Source: an uncultured Collinsella sp. (GTDB lineage: Bacteria; Actinomycetota; Coriobacteriia; Coriobacteriales; Coriobacteriaceae). From it: DNA of 36,015 bases. A model generated the notes under the pieces. It was not told where the DNA came from and did no database searches. It saw only the letters and a program-made list of their open reading frames with translations. Made by a program: the position numbers and the translations under genes. Of the stretch, positions 16,036-24,900 are shown in pieces (within the stretch, counting starts at the first letter, position 1; each line of letters starts with the position of its first letter). The stretch lies in assembly GCA_905209765.1 (NCBI GenBank), contig CAJLUE010000010.1:1-36015 (forward strand), written 5' to 3'.

Positions 16036-17241
16036 CTAGGCGCAGGATTTGTTGTGAGCGAGGGCTAGGCCTACGGCGGCAATGGCGGCGGCGAAGAGCA
16101 CCGTGACGCCTAGGTCGCAGGCGATGTCGCCCAGCACGGCGGACGTCAGGTCCGCGGCGAGCGCCTTGCTGATCGCGTCGTTCACCCAAAACGTCGGCAC
16201 AAAATGCGCAACGGTCTGCACGGCCGAGCCCATGAGCGACAGCGGCATCCAGGCGCCGCCCAAAAACGTCATGAGCATGCCGAGCAGGTTGCCCACGCCG
16301 TTGAGCAGCTCCTCGCGCGCACCCAGGCTCGAAAGGGCAAAGCCAACGGCCAGAGGCGTGCACGCAAGGGCAAACGTCGCCGCCAGCGCCAGGCACACAC
16401 GGCCCACGCCGACCTCGGCGACCGCGCCGGCAAAGCCCACGACGCCCATCATGCTCGACACAAACCAGATGCAGACGGTGAGCACGGCGGCGGCCGCAAA
16501 CACGGCAAGCGAACGCCGGCGCTCGGAGATTGGGCCGGCATCCATACGACGTACGCGCTCGGGCTCGTTCATGCCCGAGAACACCAGCCCCACCGACACG
16601 ATGACCGACGAGATAATCGCGTACGCGCCAAAGTTGAAGTACGACTCGAGCGTGGCGGCGGCGGTCGAGTCAACCTTGACCTGCTCGATCTCGACCTTGG
16701 CACGCTTCGCGGCCGCATGATCGGCAGCCTTGGCGACGTCACCGTTGGAGGCAGTGGGCTCAAGCGCCGCCGCAGCGCCCGCGAGCGAGATCCAGCGCGA
16801 GGCCTCGGCAGACGAAAGCGCCGCCGCCATGGTGCCGGCACCGTAGGTCACATCGAGCTTGGGCAGAGACTCCCCCGCGCGGGCGGCTGCAACGAGGTCG
16901 CCTTCAAACCCCTCCGGGATAAAGAACACGCAGTCGGCACTGCCCTTGGCGCTGTTGCTCTTGGAGAGCGCGTCCGCAAGGTCGTAGGTGTCGTCGTCGA
17001 CGCCCGTGACCAGCTCAAAGCGCGAACCCAGATGCTTGGTAAGCGCGCGCGAAAGATCGCTGTCGTCGCGATCGACCACGATCACGTTGGCATCGTAGGG
17101 CTTGTACTCGGTGAGCTGCGACGAGTTCCAGCTCACCGATGCCGCGATAAACACACCCATGAACGAGATGAACACCGTGTAGATGAGCAGATAGAGCGGG
17201 TGTGCGAGCGCCATGCGAAGCGCAGTCTTAAAGGTGCTCAT
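16036..17241 (-). CDS. ABC-2 type transporter permease (second of two)
   Basis: This 401-residue permease has a first membrane helix (about 13-38), an extracytoplasmic domain of about 150 residues (about 39-185), and five more hydrophobic segments to the C-terminus, the usual ABC-2/YhgE-like layout. A frame extension to 17256 exists, but the ATG at 17241 has a GGAAGGAG ribosome site 6 nt upstream. It overlaps the end of the preceding permease gene by 14 nt, so the two are translationally linked. Together with that permease and the ATPase it forms a heterodimeric exporter. Substrate is unknown; the linked two-component system suggests an envelope or antimicrobial stress response. A 27-nt palindrome follows its stop. 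Confidence 0.85.
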   Translation of the reverse strand: MSTFKTALRMALAHPLYLLIYTVFISFMGVFIAASVSWNSSQLTEYKPYDANVIVVDRDDSDLSRALTKHLGSRFELVTGVDDDTYDLADALSKSNSAKGSADCVFFIPEGFEGDLVAAARAGESLPKLDVTYGAGTMAAALSSAEASRWISLAGAAAALEPTASNGDVAKAADHAAAKRAKVEIEQVKVDSTAAATLESYFNFGAYAIISSVIVSVGLVFSGMNEPERVRRMDAGPISERRRSLAVFAAAAVLTVCIWFVSSMMGVVGFAGAVAEVGVGRVCLALAATFALACTPLAVGFALSSLGAREELLNGVGNLLGMLMTFLGGAWMPLSLMGSAVQTVAHFVPTFWVNDAISKALAADLTSAVLGDIACDLGVTVLFAAAIAAVGLALAHNKSCA

Positions 17242-18415
17242 AGCGGCTCCTTCCAAAGATCAGCGTGGCGGCGGCAACGAACAGCAGCGCCATCAGGGCG
17301 AGCGCGCCGGCGCGAACGGCAAAGGGGCCCAGGTCCTCAAAGAAATACAGGCGATTGAACATGTCGCAGATGAGCTTGACGGGGTTGAACCAGCACTCGG
17401 CCGGGCAGGCGCGGGCGACGTCGTCGGCAAGCGCCATCGCCGGCTCGCCGTAGAGCCCGGCAAACAGGGCACACGTGGTGGCAAAGCCTGTGAGGATGCC
17501 GGACTTGGATGCCTTGCCGCCCTTAACGGGAAGCGTGCCCACAAAGAGCCCCAGGCCCGTGGCGGCAAGCGCGGAAGCGGCGCCGCCCACCAAGCACAGT
17601 CCCTCGCGCCCGCCAAAGTCGACACCCACGACCAGGCGCACGTAGCCGATCGCGATCGTCATCGAGGCAAAGGAAACCAGCCACGAGCCCACAAAGATAC
17701 CGGCCAGCGACGCCGTTTTGGAAAGACCGCCCACGCAGCGACGCGCGCCGAGGCCCGACAGATTGGGCTGCAGATCGACGACGCTCAAGGCGGCAAACTC
17801 GGCAGACATCATCGCCACCAGACCAAAGAGCGCGTAATAGTAGATGACCGTGCCATCGGGCGTGATGCGTGTCAGGCTTACGCGGTGGGTGCCACCCTCG
17901 AGCGATAGGGCGCGCGTAACCGCCTCCGGGTCGGCGAGCGCCGCCGGGTCGTCTTGGGCAATCTGGGACATGAGCTCGGCATTTTGCGTATACGAGCTTG
18001 CCATCGTCTCCAGAATGCTGCGGTCGGTGAGCACCGACGACGCACGCGAGCTGTCGTAGCTCGAAAGCAACGTGAGTTTGGGCGTGCCCGCATCGTCGAC
18101 CGTATAGATGCCCGCGACCTCGCCGGCCTTAAGCGCACGGTTCGCATCGGCTGCGTCATCGCACTCGTGGATCTCGAGCAGCTGATCGTCGCCCTTCTTG
18201 GCAAGCGAGGTCGCCACGTCCTTAAAGGACGAAGCGCCCCAGGCTTCGTCAGCGACAACGGCCACCGGCACCGGATCGACCGTGCCGTCAGAGCTCAGGT
18301 TCGCGAACATAAACATGAACATCGTCGAAAGCGCAATGGGAAAGATCGCGCCCCAGACCCACGTGCTCGGCCGGCGCAGCAGTGTCTTGACCGTGGTGAT
18401 GATGGTGTTGAACAT
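17228..18415 (-). CDS. ABC-2 type transporter permease (first of two)
   Basis: This is a 395-residue protein with the same layout as the following permease: one N-terminal membrane helix (about 17-38), an extracytoplasmic domain (about 39-190), and about five membrane helices from about 195 to 385. The C-terminal segment includes a short Cys-containing loop (ACPAECWFNP) before the last helix. It starts at ATG 18415, 9 nt after the ATPase gene, and its end overlaps the next permease gene. Paralogy with the next gene suggests a heterodimeric membrane channel. Confidence 0.87.
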   Translation of the reverse strand: MFNTIITTVKTLLRRPSTWVWGAIFPIALSTMFMFMFANLSSDGTVDPVPVAVVADEAWGASSFKDVATSLAKKGDDQLLEIHECDDAADANRALKAGEVAGIYTVDDAGTPKLTLLSSYDSSRASSVLTDRSILETMASSYTQNAELMSQIAQDDPAALADPEAVTRALSLEGGTHRVSLTRITPDGTVIYYYALFGLVAMMSAEFAALSVVDLQPNLSGLGARRCVGGLSKTASLAGIFVGSWLVSFASMTIAIGYVRLVVGVDFGGREGLCLVGGAASALAATGLGLFVGTLPVKGGKASKSGILTGFATTCALFAGLYGEPAMALADDVARACPAECWFNPVKLICDMFNRLYFFEDLGPFAVRAGALALMALLFVAAATLIFGRSRYEHL

Positions 18416-18424
18416 GACCGCCCC

Positions 18425-19363
18425 CTAGTCGCGCAGCTCGCGGCCGGTGATCTCGAGGAACACGTCGTTGAGGGTCGGCGGCTCGCTCCACACGCGGTCG
18501 AGCGCCACGTCGGCGGCGCGCAGCGTGTCAAGGATATCGACCAAGTTGTGCGGGCTCGCTTCGCAGGTGCAGACGAGCTCGCCGCCGGACAGCTCAACCG
18601 AAAGCACGTGCTCGAGGGCGCGCAGCCGCTCGACCGTGGCGGTCTCGACGGCGCCCACCTCGACGGTCACGCGCTCGCCCATCTGAATCATGCGCTTGAG
18701 CTCGTCGTTAGTGCCCTGCGCCAGCACGCGCCCGCCGTCCATGATCATGATGCGGCTGCAAATCTGCTCGACTTCCTCCATGTAATGGCTGGTATACACC
18801 ACCGTGGCGCCCTCGTCGCGCAGGCGGCAGATGCCCTCCAGGATGGCGTTGCGGCTCTGCGGGTCGACCGCCACCGTGGGCTCGTCAAAAAAGATGAGCT
18901 CGGGCTTGTGCGCGATACCGCAGGCGATGTTGAGGCGACGCGCCAGGCCGCCCGAGAGCTTGCCGGGGCGGAACTTGGTAAAGTCACCCAGCCCGACAAA
19001 GTCAATCGCCTCGTCCACCAGCGCACGGCGACGCTTGCGATCGTTAACGTAGAGGCTGCAGAAATAGTCGATGTTCTCGCGCACCGTGAGCTCGTCGAAC
19101 ACCGCCACCTGCTGCGGCACCACGCCGATGCGGCGCTTGAGGTCGTAGCGGGCGGGCGTCATGGGTTCGCCGAACAGCTCGATGGTGCCTTTGTCGTAGG
19201 CGAGCAGCTGCAGAATGCAGTTGATGGATGTGGTCTTGCCCGAGCCGTTGGGGCCCAGCAGGCCAAAGATCTCGCCAGGGGCGATGCTCAGGTTAAAGTG
19301 GTCGAGCGCGATAAGATCGTCGTAGCGCTTGACGAGGTTTTCGACGTGGACGATGCCTGTCAT
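18425..19363 (-). CDS. ABC-2 exporter ATPase (DrrA-like)
   Basis: The protein has 312 residues. It shows Walker A GPNGSGKT (37-44), Q-loop in VVPQQ (81-85), signature LSGGLARR (136-143), Walker B LIFFDEPT (156-163) and switch His193. The D-loop reads VAVDPQS instead of the usual VGLDPQS. A C-terminal domain of about 90 residues (about 220-312) is typical of the drug/antibiotic-exporter subfamily. The frame runs on to 19429, but ATG 19363 has an AGAAGGG site and begins the conserved fold. It is the first gene of a three-gene exporter operon and is divergent from the histidine kinase gene. Confidence 0.9.
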   Translation of the reverse strand: MTGIVHVENLVKRYDDLIALDHFNLSIAPGEIFGLLGPNGSGKTTSINCILQLLAYDKGTIELFGEPMTPARYDLKRRIGVVPQQVAVFDELTVRENIDYFCSLYVNDRKRRRALVDEAIDFVGLGDFTKFRPGKLSGGLARRLNIACGIAHKPELIFFDEPTVAVDPQSRNAILEGICRLRDEGATVVYTSHYMEEVEQICSRIMIMDGGRVLAQGTNDELKRMIQMGERVTVEVGAVETATVERLRALEHVLSVELSGGELVCTCEASPHNLVDILDTLRAADVALDRVWSEPPTLNDVFLEITGRELRD

Positions 19364-19574
19364 GAGGCGGCCCTTCTGTTGATTGCGGCCCGGTACGATT
19401 GCATCATCGCAGGAGCCGCCGGCGCGCACCAGTGAGCTTTGTCACGAGTGCGAGGGGGCGGAGGCGAAACCCCCGCTCGCGCGAGCAATCGACGCCGCTT
19501 TGCCGCGCGGGAAGAATGTCACGGTTGCCCCGGGCGGCGCCTCCCCCGCGCGCAGCATCGCGTACAATACCCGT
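19364..19574. promoter_or_regulatory. Divergent control region between ABC-2 operon and two-component system
   Basis: This 211-bp space separates the two divergent start codons. A TACAAT -10 candidate at 19563-19568 (plus strand) ends 6 nt before the kinase ATG, which has no ribosome site, so the kinase mRNA may be leaderless. A perfect 12-bp palindrome GCTCGCGCGAGC (19475-19486) lies near the middle and could be a response-regulator site. No convincing promoter was found for the ABC-2 operon. Confidence 0.4.
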
Positions 19575-20720
19575 ATGAACAGGCTTTTCGACAAATCGAT
19601 TGTATTGGCGTGCTGTATCGCAGCCGCTCTGGGCCTTGCTGTGGACGCTCGCCTGGTCGCGGCGTTTTGCCTTGGCGTTATTGCCACCTCGCTGGCCGAG
19701 GTCGCACAGGGGGAACGCACACGCCGTGTAAGCAAGGCCGCGAGTTACGCTTACATCATCGCGGCCGTCTTTGTGCCGTCGTTTATGCCGTTTGCACCCC
19801 TCGCCTTTTATGACATCGCGCGACGCGTGCACCGTGAGCGTGTCTGGCCTGCGCTGGGTGTGGCCACCATTTTTGCCTTCGTACTCGCTGCGGATTTCCG
19901 CGCCGGCATGCTTCCCGCCCGCGCGCTGCTAATGACCGCCATCCTTTCGGTTGCCGCCACCCTACTGTCGCTGCGTACCGCACAGCTGGAACACGAGCAG
20001 CAGCGTATGCGCCGTACGCGCGATGAACTGCAAGAACGAGCCCTCGCGCTCGAAGCGCGCAACCGCGATCTTGCCGACCGCCAGGACTACGAAGTCGAGC
20101 TCGCGACACTCGCCGAACGCGCCCGCATCGCGCGCGAGATCCACGATAACGTCGGGCACCAACTGACGCGCGCCTCACTGCAGACCGAAGCCCTGCGCGT
20201 GGTCCACGCCGACGAGCCCGGCGTCGCCGCCGATTTCGCCGACGTCAAACGCACGGTTGACGAGGCGCTTCAGCTTGTGCGCACCAGCGTCCACGCACTC
20301 AACGACAACGCCGTCGACCTTTCCGTGCAGCTCGAACGCATTGTTGAAGGCGCGCGCTCGGACGGCGGCCCGCAGATTGAGCTTGAAGTTATGACCGAAC
20401 ATGCGCCCGCAAATGTCGCGAACTGCTTTGCGGCGGTCCTGCGCGAGGCGCTCTCCAACACCATGCGCCACGCTTGCGCCCATGCTGTCACCGTACGGTG
20501 CATGGAGCATCCGTCGTTTTACCAGCTCATTGTTACCGACGATGGTGCGGGCGGGGTTCAAGCAAACAGTCGCGGCGCCGCGGAGGGCATGGGGCTCTCC
20601 TCCATGCGCGAGCGCATCGAGGCGCTTGGCGGCACCTTCACCGCCGGCCCGCGTGCCGGCGCCGGCGGCTGGCGCGTGTTTGCCACCGTTCCCAAACAGC
20701 AAGGAGATGAGGACCGATGA
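19575..20720 (+). CDS. NarL-family sensor histidine kinase (HisKA_3 type)
   Basis: This is a 381-residue kinase. The N-terminal half has about four to five membrane helices (about 8-130) with very short outside loops, as in intramembrane-sensing LiaS/DesK-like kinases. A coiled coil (about 133-178) leads to the dimerisation/phospho-acceptor helix ARIAREIHDNVGHQL, with phospho-His190. The HATPase_c domain follows (about 270-378) with the N-box REALSNTMRHA, DDGAGG and GLSSMRERIEALGG. The open frame begins at 19383, but the earlier part has no membrane-kinase features; ATG 19575 starts the first helix. Its stop overlaps the response-regulator ATG (ATGA). It probably senses envelope stress and controls the divergent ABC-2 exporter; this is inferred from position. 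Confidence 0.88.
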   Translation: MNRLFDKSIVLACCIAAALGLAVDARLVAAFCLGVIATSLAEVAQGERTRRVSKAASYAYIIAAVFVPSFMPFAPLAFYDIARRVHRERVWPALGVATIFAFVLAADFRAGMLPARALLMTAILSVAATLLSLRTAQLEHEQQRMRRTRDELQERALALEARNRDLADRQDYEVELATLAERARIAREIHDNVGHQLTRASLQTEALRVVHADEPGVAADFADVKRTVDEALQLVRTSVHALNDNAVDLSVQLERIVEGARSDGGPQIELEVMTEHAPANVANCFAAVLREALSNTMRHACAHAVTVRCMEHPSFYQLIVTDDGAGGVQANSRGAAEGMGLSSMRERIEALGGTFTAGPRAGAGGWRVFATVPKQQGDEDR

Positions 20721-21346
20721 GGCTCATCGTTGTCGACGACGACCGCTTGGTGGTCGATTCGCTCAAGATTATCCTAGGCGCCCAGCCGCAAATCGAGGTA
20801 GTGGGCACCGGCGCCAATGGCGACGACGCGGTGGCGCTCTACGCCGAGCACGCACCCGATATCGCGCTGCTCGACATCCAGATGCCGGGACGCGACGGAC
20901 TTTCGGCGGCACGCGAGATCCTTAAGCGCGACCCTGCGGCGCGCGTGGTGTTTCTGACGACATTCTCGGATGACGAGTACATAGTGTCGGCGCTCAAGCT
21001 GGGCGCCCGCGGCTACCTGATCAAGACCGATGTCGCCGCCATTCCACCGGCGTTGGCGCAGGTCATGGATGGCAAACGCGTGCTCGAGGGCAAGGCGATC
21101 GAGGATGTCGACTTTGATGGAGCGGACGCCGAAGCCGGTACGCCCCGTAGGCCCGCAGCCTTTGCCAGCCTGACCGACCGCGAGTTCGAAGTCGCCGAGC
21201 TCATCGCCCGTGGTCTCGACAACAAGGAGATCGCTGCCACCGCCTATATGGGCGAAGGCACCGTGCGCAACCACATCAGCTCAATCCTTGCCAAAATGGG
21301 CCTGCGCAACCGCACACAAATCGCCATCGCCTACCTGCGAGGGTAG
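20717..21346 (+). CDS. NarL/FixJ-family response regulator
   Basis: This is a 209-residue protein. The receiver domain (1-118) has the acidic pocket DDD (7-9), phospho-acceptor Asp53 (LLDIQMPGRDG), Thr81 and Lys103 (YLIKTD). A linker of about 25 residues precedes the LuxR-type helix-turn-helix (about 145-205: LTDREFEVAELIARGLDNKE, GTVRNHISSILAKMGLRNRT). It overlaps the kinase gene by 4 nt (ATGA), so both proteins are made together. Class A hairpin element 1 begins about 60 bp after its stop; no obvious terminator lies between. Confidence 0.93.
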   Translation: MRLIVVDDDRLVVDSLKIILGAQPQIEVVGTGANGDDAVALYAEHAPDIALLDIQMPGRDGLSAAREILKRDPAARVVFLTTFSDDEYIVSALKLGARGYLIKTDVAAIPPALAQVMDGKRVLEGKAIEDVDFDGADAEAGTPRRPAAFASLTDREFEVAELIARGLDNKEIAATAYMGEGTVRNHISSILAKMGLRNRTQIAIAYLRG

Positions 21347-21406
21347 TTGCCCGAAGACCGACCGCCCCGGCAGAGTAAAATGTCTGCTACCGATTTAATG
21401 CCATTT

Positions 21407-21560
21407 CAAAACTATGCCGGTTTACTACGATGAATCGCCCGCCTCCGACCACAGCAAATTGCGCGCTTGCAAAACCGCAGGTAGAACGCTTGCGATATTT
21501 GCAAAAATGCGGGTGTGGTCAAGAATCTCGGATTCATCGTAGTAAACCGGCATAGTTTTG
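21407..21560. repeat. Class A hairpin element, copy 1 (154 bp)
   Basis: A perfect 30-nt inverted repeat (21407-21436 with 21531-21560) encloses 94 nt with further internal pairing (GACCAC at 21447 with GTGGTC at 21515). The interior carries the core AAAACCGCAGGTAGAACGC, which is the reverse complement of the core in the other three elements. Flanks resembling those of copy 2 (29026-29179) extend about 23 nt to the left and 12 nt to the right. No gene is present. Confidence 0.85.
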
Positions 21561-21602
21561 TTCGGGCAGCCCTGCACGAGCGCCTCCGCAAGCCTCGCGG
21601 GA

Positions 21603-21620
21603 CCAAAATGATCCGTTTTC
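21603..21620. repeat. Motif CCAAAATGATCCGTTTTC, copy 1
   Basis: This 18-nt motif, followed by YTCCG, lies 32 nt before class B element 1. The same motif precedes class B copy 2 (28723) and class A copy 2 (28962). It contains an imperfect dyad AAAA...TTTT around a GATC. Confidence 0.7.
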
Positions 21621-21651
21621 TTCCGCCCGCGGAAATCGGCTGACGGGGCCC

Positions 21652-21811
21652 GCCACGAAATCGGGCCATCTACTACGTTTGACTCGATACCCCTGACCAT
21701 ACCTTCGTTTTGAACAAAACCACAGGCGTTCTACCTGCGGTTTTGTTTTCGCGTTTTTTGGCACGGTTGGGGGTAAGGGGCTAAACGTAGTAGATGAGCC
21801 GGTTTCGTGGC
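21652..21811. repeat. Class B hairpin element, copy 1 (160 bp)
   Basis: The arms run inward from 21652 and outward to 21811. The innermost 14 nt, CATCTACTACGTTT (21667-21680) with AAACGTAGTAGATG (21783-21796), pair perfectly; the outer 15 nt pair with a few mismatches. The interior has the short hairpin AAAACCACAGG-CGTTCTA-CCTGCGGTTTT. The copy at 28773-28932 has exactly the same length and the same orientation. Confidence 0.85.
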
Positions 21812-21832
21812 GAACCCTTCTCGCCTACGCAC

Positions 21833-21873
21833 AAAAGCGCCGCCACGGAGGAGGGAGATACCTCCGTGGCGGC
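21833..21873 (-). terminator. Terminator downstream of the adhesin gene
   Basis: GCCGCCACGGAGG (21839-21851) pairs perfectly with CCTCCGTGGCGGC (21861-21873). On the minus strand the hairpin is followed by GCTTTTG. It lies 74 nt beyond the adhesin stop and could end its transcript. Confidence 0.65.
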
Positions 21874-21909
21874 TGGGGGTGGGGGCTATGTTCTGGCTCC
21901 CCGCCGGCC

Positions 21910-21933
21910 GCCCGGGGCCTTTTGGCCCCGGGC
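21910..21933. terminator. Very strong hairpin just after the adhesin stop
   Basis: GCCCGGGGCC (21910-21919) and GGCCCCGGGC (21924-21933) form a perfect 10-bp GC stem with a 4-nt loop, 13 nt beyond the stop codon. There is no T run on the minus strand, so it may protect the 3' end or assist the next hairpin rather than terminate alone. Confidence 0.6.
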
Positions 21934-21946
21934 ACTACCAGCGTGC

Positions 21947-24900
21947 CTAGCGCTTACGGATACCCCAGACCAGGGCTCCGACGCCGGCCATGGCAATGAC
22001 GAATGCCATGAGCAGTGCAGCGGCCTGCTGGTCACCCGTGGTGGGCAGGAAACCCTTGACCGTCTTGACGATGTTCGTCACGGTCTTGGGCGTGCCGGGA
22101 TCGGGCGTCGGCACGGGCGTCTCGGGCTTCTTGTACGTGTTGTTGAACACGATACCCTCGACGCTCTTGTCGCCCTTGGTAAAGGCAACGTTCGCCTTGA
22201 GGTTGCCCTCGCCGTCGTCGACCACGTTGACGGTCGCGGTAAAGACGGACTTGTCGTAGGTCATACCGGCCTCGTCGCCCTTGACCTCGCTGATGGTGTA
22301 GACGTACGTACCGGGCTCGTCGTACTCGAACTTGTCGAAGTTGATCTTGCCGTCGGCATCGTTGGTAACCGTAGACTCGATGTCCTCGCCAACGAGCTTA
22401 AAGCTAAACTCGTCCTTCTTGAGCTCGCGTCCCTCGAGCACCTTGACGGCACCGATGGAAACCTGCGTGGGCATGGCGTGATACTTGTTGGTAAAGCCAG
22501 CCGACTCAGTGGTTCCCTCGAGCTTGTGCGTCGCGGTCAGCGTGCCGTCACCATTGTCGGAGACGGTGGTCACGACGGTGTAGGTCGCGCTGTCATAGGT
22601 GACGCCCTTGTACAGGCCGAGCGCGTTGGGGCAAGCCTCGCGCAGCATGTACGTGTGCGTGCCGGGCGCCTCGTAGCGGATTGGGCTCAGCGTAACGGTG
22701 CCGTTGGCGTCGTTGGTGCCACTAGCGACAGTCACGCCGTCCTCGAGCAGATCAAACGTGAACTCGCCAGCTGCAAGGTCGCGTCCGGTCAGACGCTTGA
22801 CCGTCTTGACCTGATCGGTCACGGAAGAATCGGTGGGCGTCACGCTGTAGGTGTTGGTGAATGTGAAGGCCGCACCGTCGTCGCCGTTGCGCACGACCCT
22901 CAGGTGTCCGGCACCGTCGTCAGTCACGGTGTAGGAAACCTTGCGCGTGGCGCTGGCGTCGTTGGTCACGCCAGGGGCGCTACCGGACTCGGCCACCGTG
23001 TAGGTAAAGGTGTGCGAGCGCGGGGCAGCGGGATCTGCGGGCTCGGACTCGTCGCTGGGCTCGTCGGCGTTGGCATCAGCGTCGGCGTCGGCCTCTTCAG
23101 CCTCTGCCTCGTCGGCCTCAGCCTCGTCAGCTTCGTCTGCCTCGGCCTTATCGGTCGCATCGTCCGTCACGCCCAGGGCGCGGTTGAGGTCGTCGAGCGT
23201 AAAGTGGATCTTGCCAAAGTCCACGTTGCCGGCCGCGTCGTTGGTCACGGTTGTGTGCTCGGGCATCGGGGCACCAGCCTCGTCGGCAGTCACGGTGAAG
23301 GTGAACTTGCCCGTGATATCGCCCGGGGTCAGGCCCTCGTCAGCCTGGAGCTTCTTGGTGCCAGCGAGCGCGGCATCAGCGGCATCGGTGCCGTAGACGT
23401 TCTCGAACACGGGCTCGACGCCACCGTAGTCAGGCTTTGCCGTCAGGGTACCGTCGCCGTTGTCGACGACGATGACCTTAAAGCTAAAGCTCGACTTCGC
23501 GGCAGTAATACCCTTTGCTGCGAGCGGGGACGTGTACTCAAACGCCGTGTAGTTGATAGTCCACGCAAGATTCGCATCCGTGTCGGTACGGATGGCGCGC
23601 TTGGCGTTTACCAGATCGGCGAGCATCTCGGTCGTGTAATGCAGAGCGCCAAAGCTCACCTGGCCGTTAACGTTGGTAACGCACGTACCCTCGATGGCTT
23701 CCTTCTCGCCCGCATAGGCGATGCCAAAGTAGAACTCGCCGTCGGCCAGCGGACGACCGGTCAGGGTCTTGGTGGCAACGACCTGAGCAACGGCACCACC
23801 AGGTGCATCGGTCGTGGCGCTATAGCTGTTGCGGAACGGAACCACGGCGCTCTCGACCGTAGCGGCACCAGTCTTGTACTCGGTTACCAGCGTTCCCTTG
23901 TCGGGGTTGCCAGTAACGGTCGTGGTGGCAGTGAGCGTACCAGCGCCATCGTCGGCGATAGCGATCGTCACGGTGCGCACGGCCTCGTCGTAGGTGTAAC
24001 CGGGCTGGCCGTCATTCTTCTCGGCCACGGTGTACGTAAAGGTCTTACCTGCGTCAGCCTGCGTAAACTTGACCTCATGGCCTGCCAGAATGTCGATCAG
24101 GCCGACCGTCGCCTCTGCCGTCGCAGGGGACTTGTACACGTTGGCGCCCTCGTGCAGGCCGAGCGCGATGGCCGAAGCCTCGTCGGCAGGCGTCACGGTA
24201 AAGGTGAACTGACCCTCGGTCATGGGACGTCCGGAGAGGGTCTTGCTGAGCTTGAGGCCGCCGGCCGCGGCGTAATCGAGCTCAGAGCGGTACGTGTTGG
24301 TGAAGCGGCCGCTTTCCTTCTTGGTGACGTTGGCGGTCAGGTTGCCCTCGCCGTCTTCAGTCACGGTCACTTCGGCGGTCGCGACACGGGCGTCGTACGC
24401 CATGCCTGCCGCGTTGCCCGCGTTCTCGCGGATCTCGTACTTATAGGTTCCGGCAGCCGTGTAGTGGATCTTGCCGAACTTGATGGCGGCGACACCGTTG
24501 TCGTCCACGCTCTTCTTACTCACGGTCACGGTTGCAGGGTCGGGCAGCGGGGTGCCCTCGGGGGCGGTGATGGTAAAGCTGAACTTGTCGGAGTCCGTCC
24601 AGTCGCGACCGTCGATGGCCTTGCTCAGGTCAAAGTCGAGCTCTGCGTCGATCGGGGTCACACTGTAGGAGTTCTTGAACTCGGCGGGCTCGGTGCCCTT
24701 CAGGACATGCTCGGCCTTGAGGGTGCCGTCGCCATTGTCCGTAATGGTAGTCTCGATGATGTACTTGGCGTCACTGTAGGTGATGCCCTTGCTGGTGGTT
24801 CCGCCCTTGACCTCGCGCAGCGTGTAGGTGTGCTTGCCGGGCTTGTCGTACTTCACGGCGCTCATCGTGATCGTGCCATCGGCGGCGTTAGTGCCGGTAG

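Noticed and set aside
21407..21812. CRISPR array in the hairpin region
   Set aside because: The repeats are inverted pairs within single elements, not direct repeats with regular spacers, and no cas genes are present.
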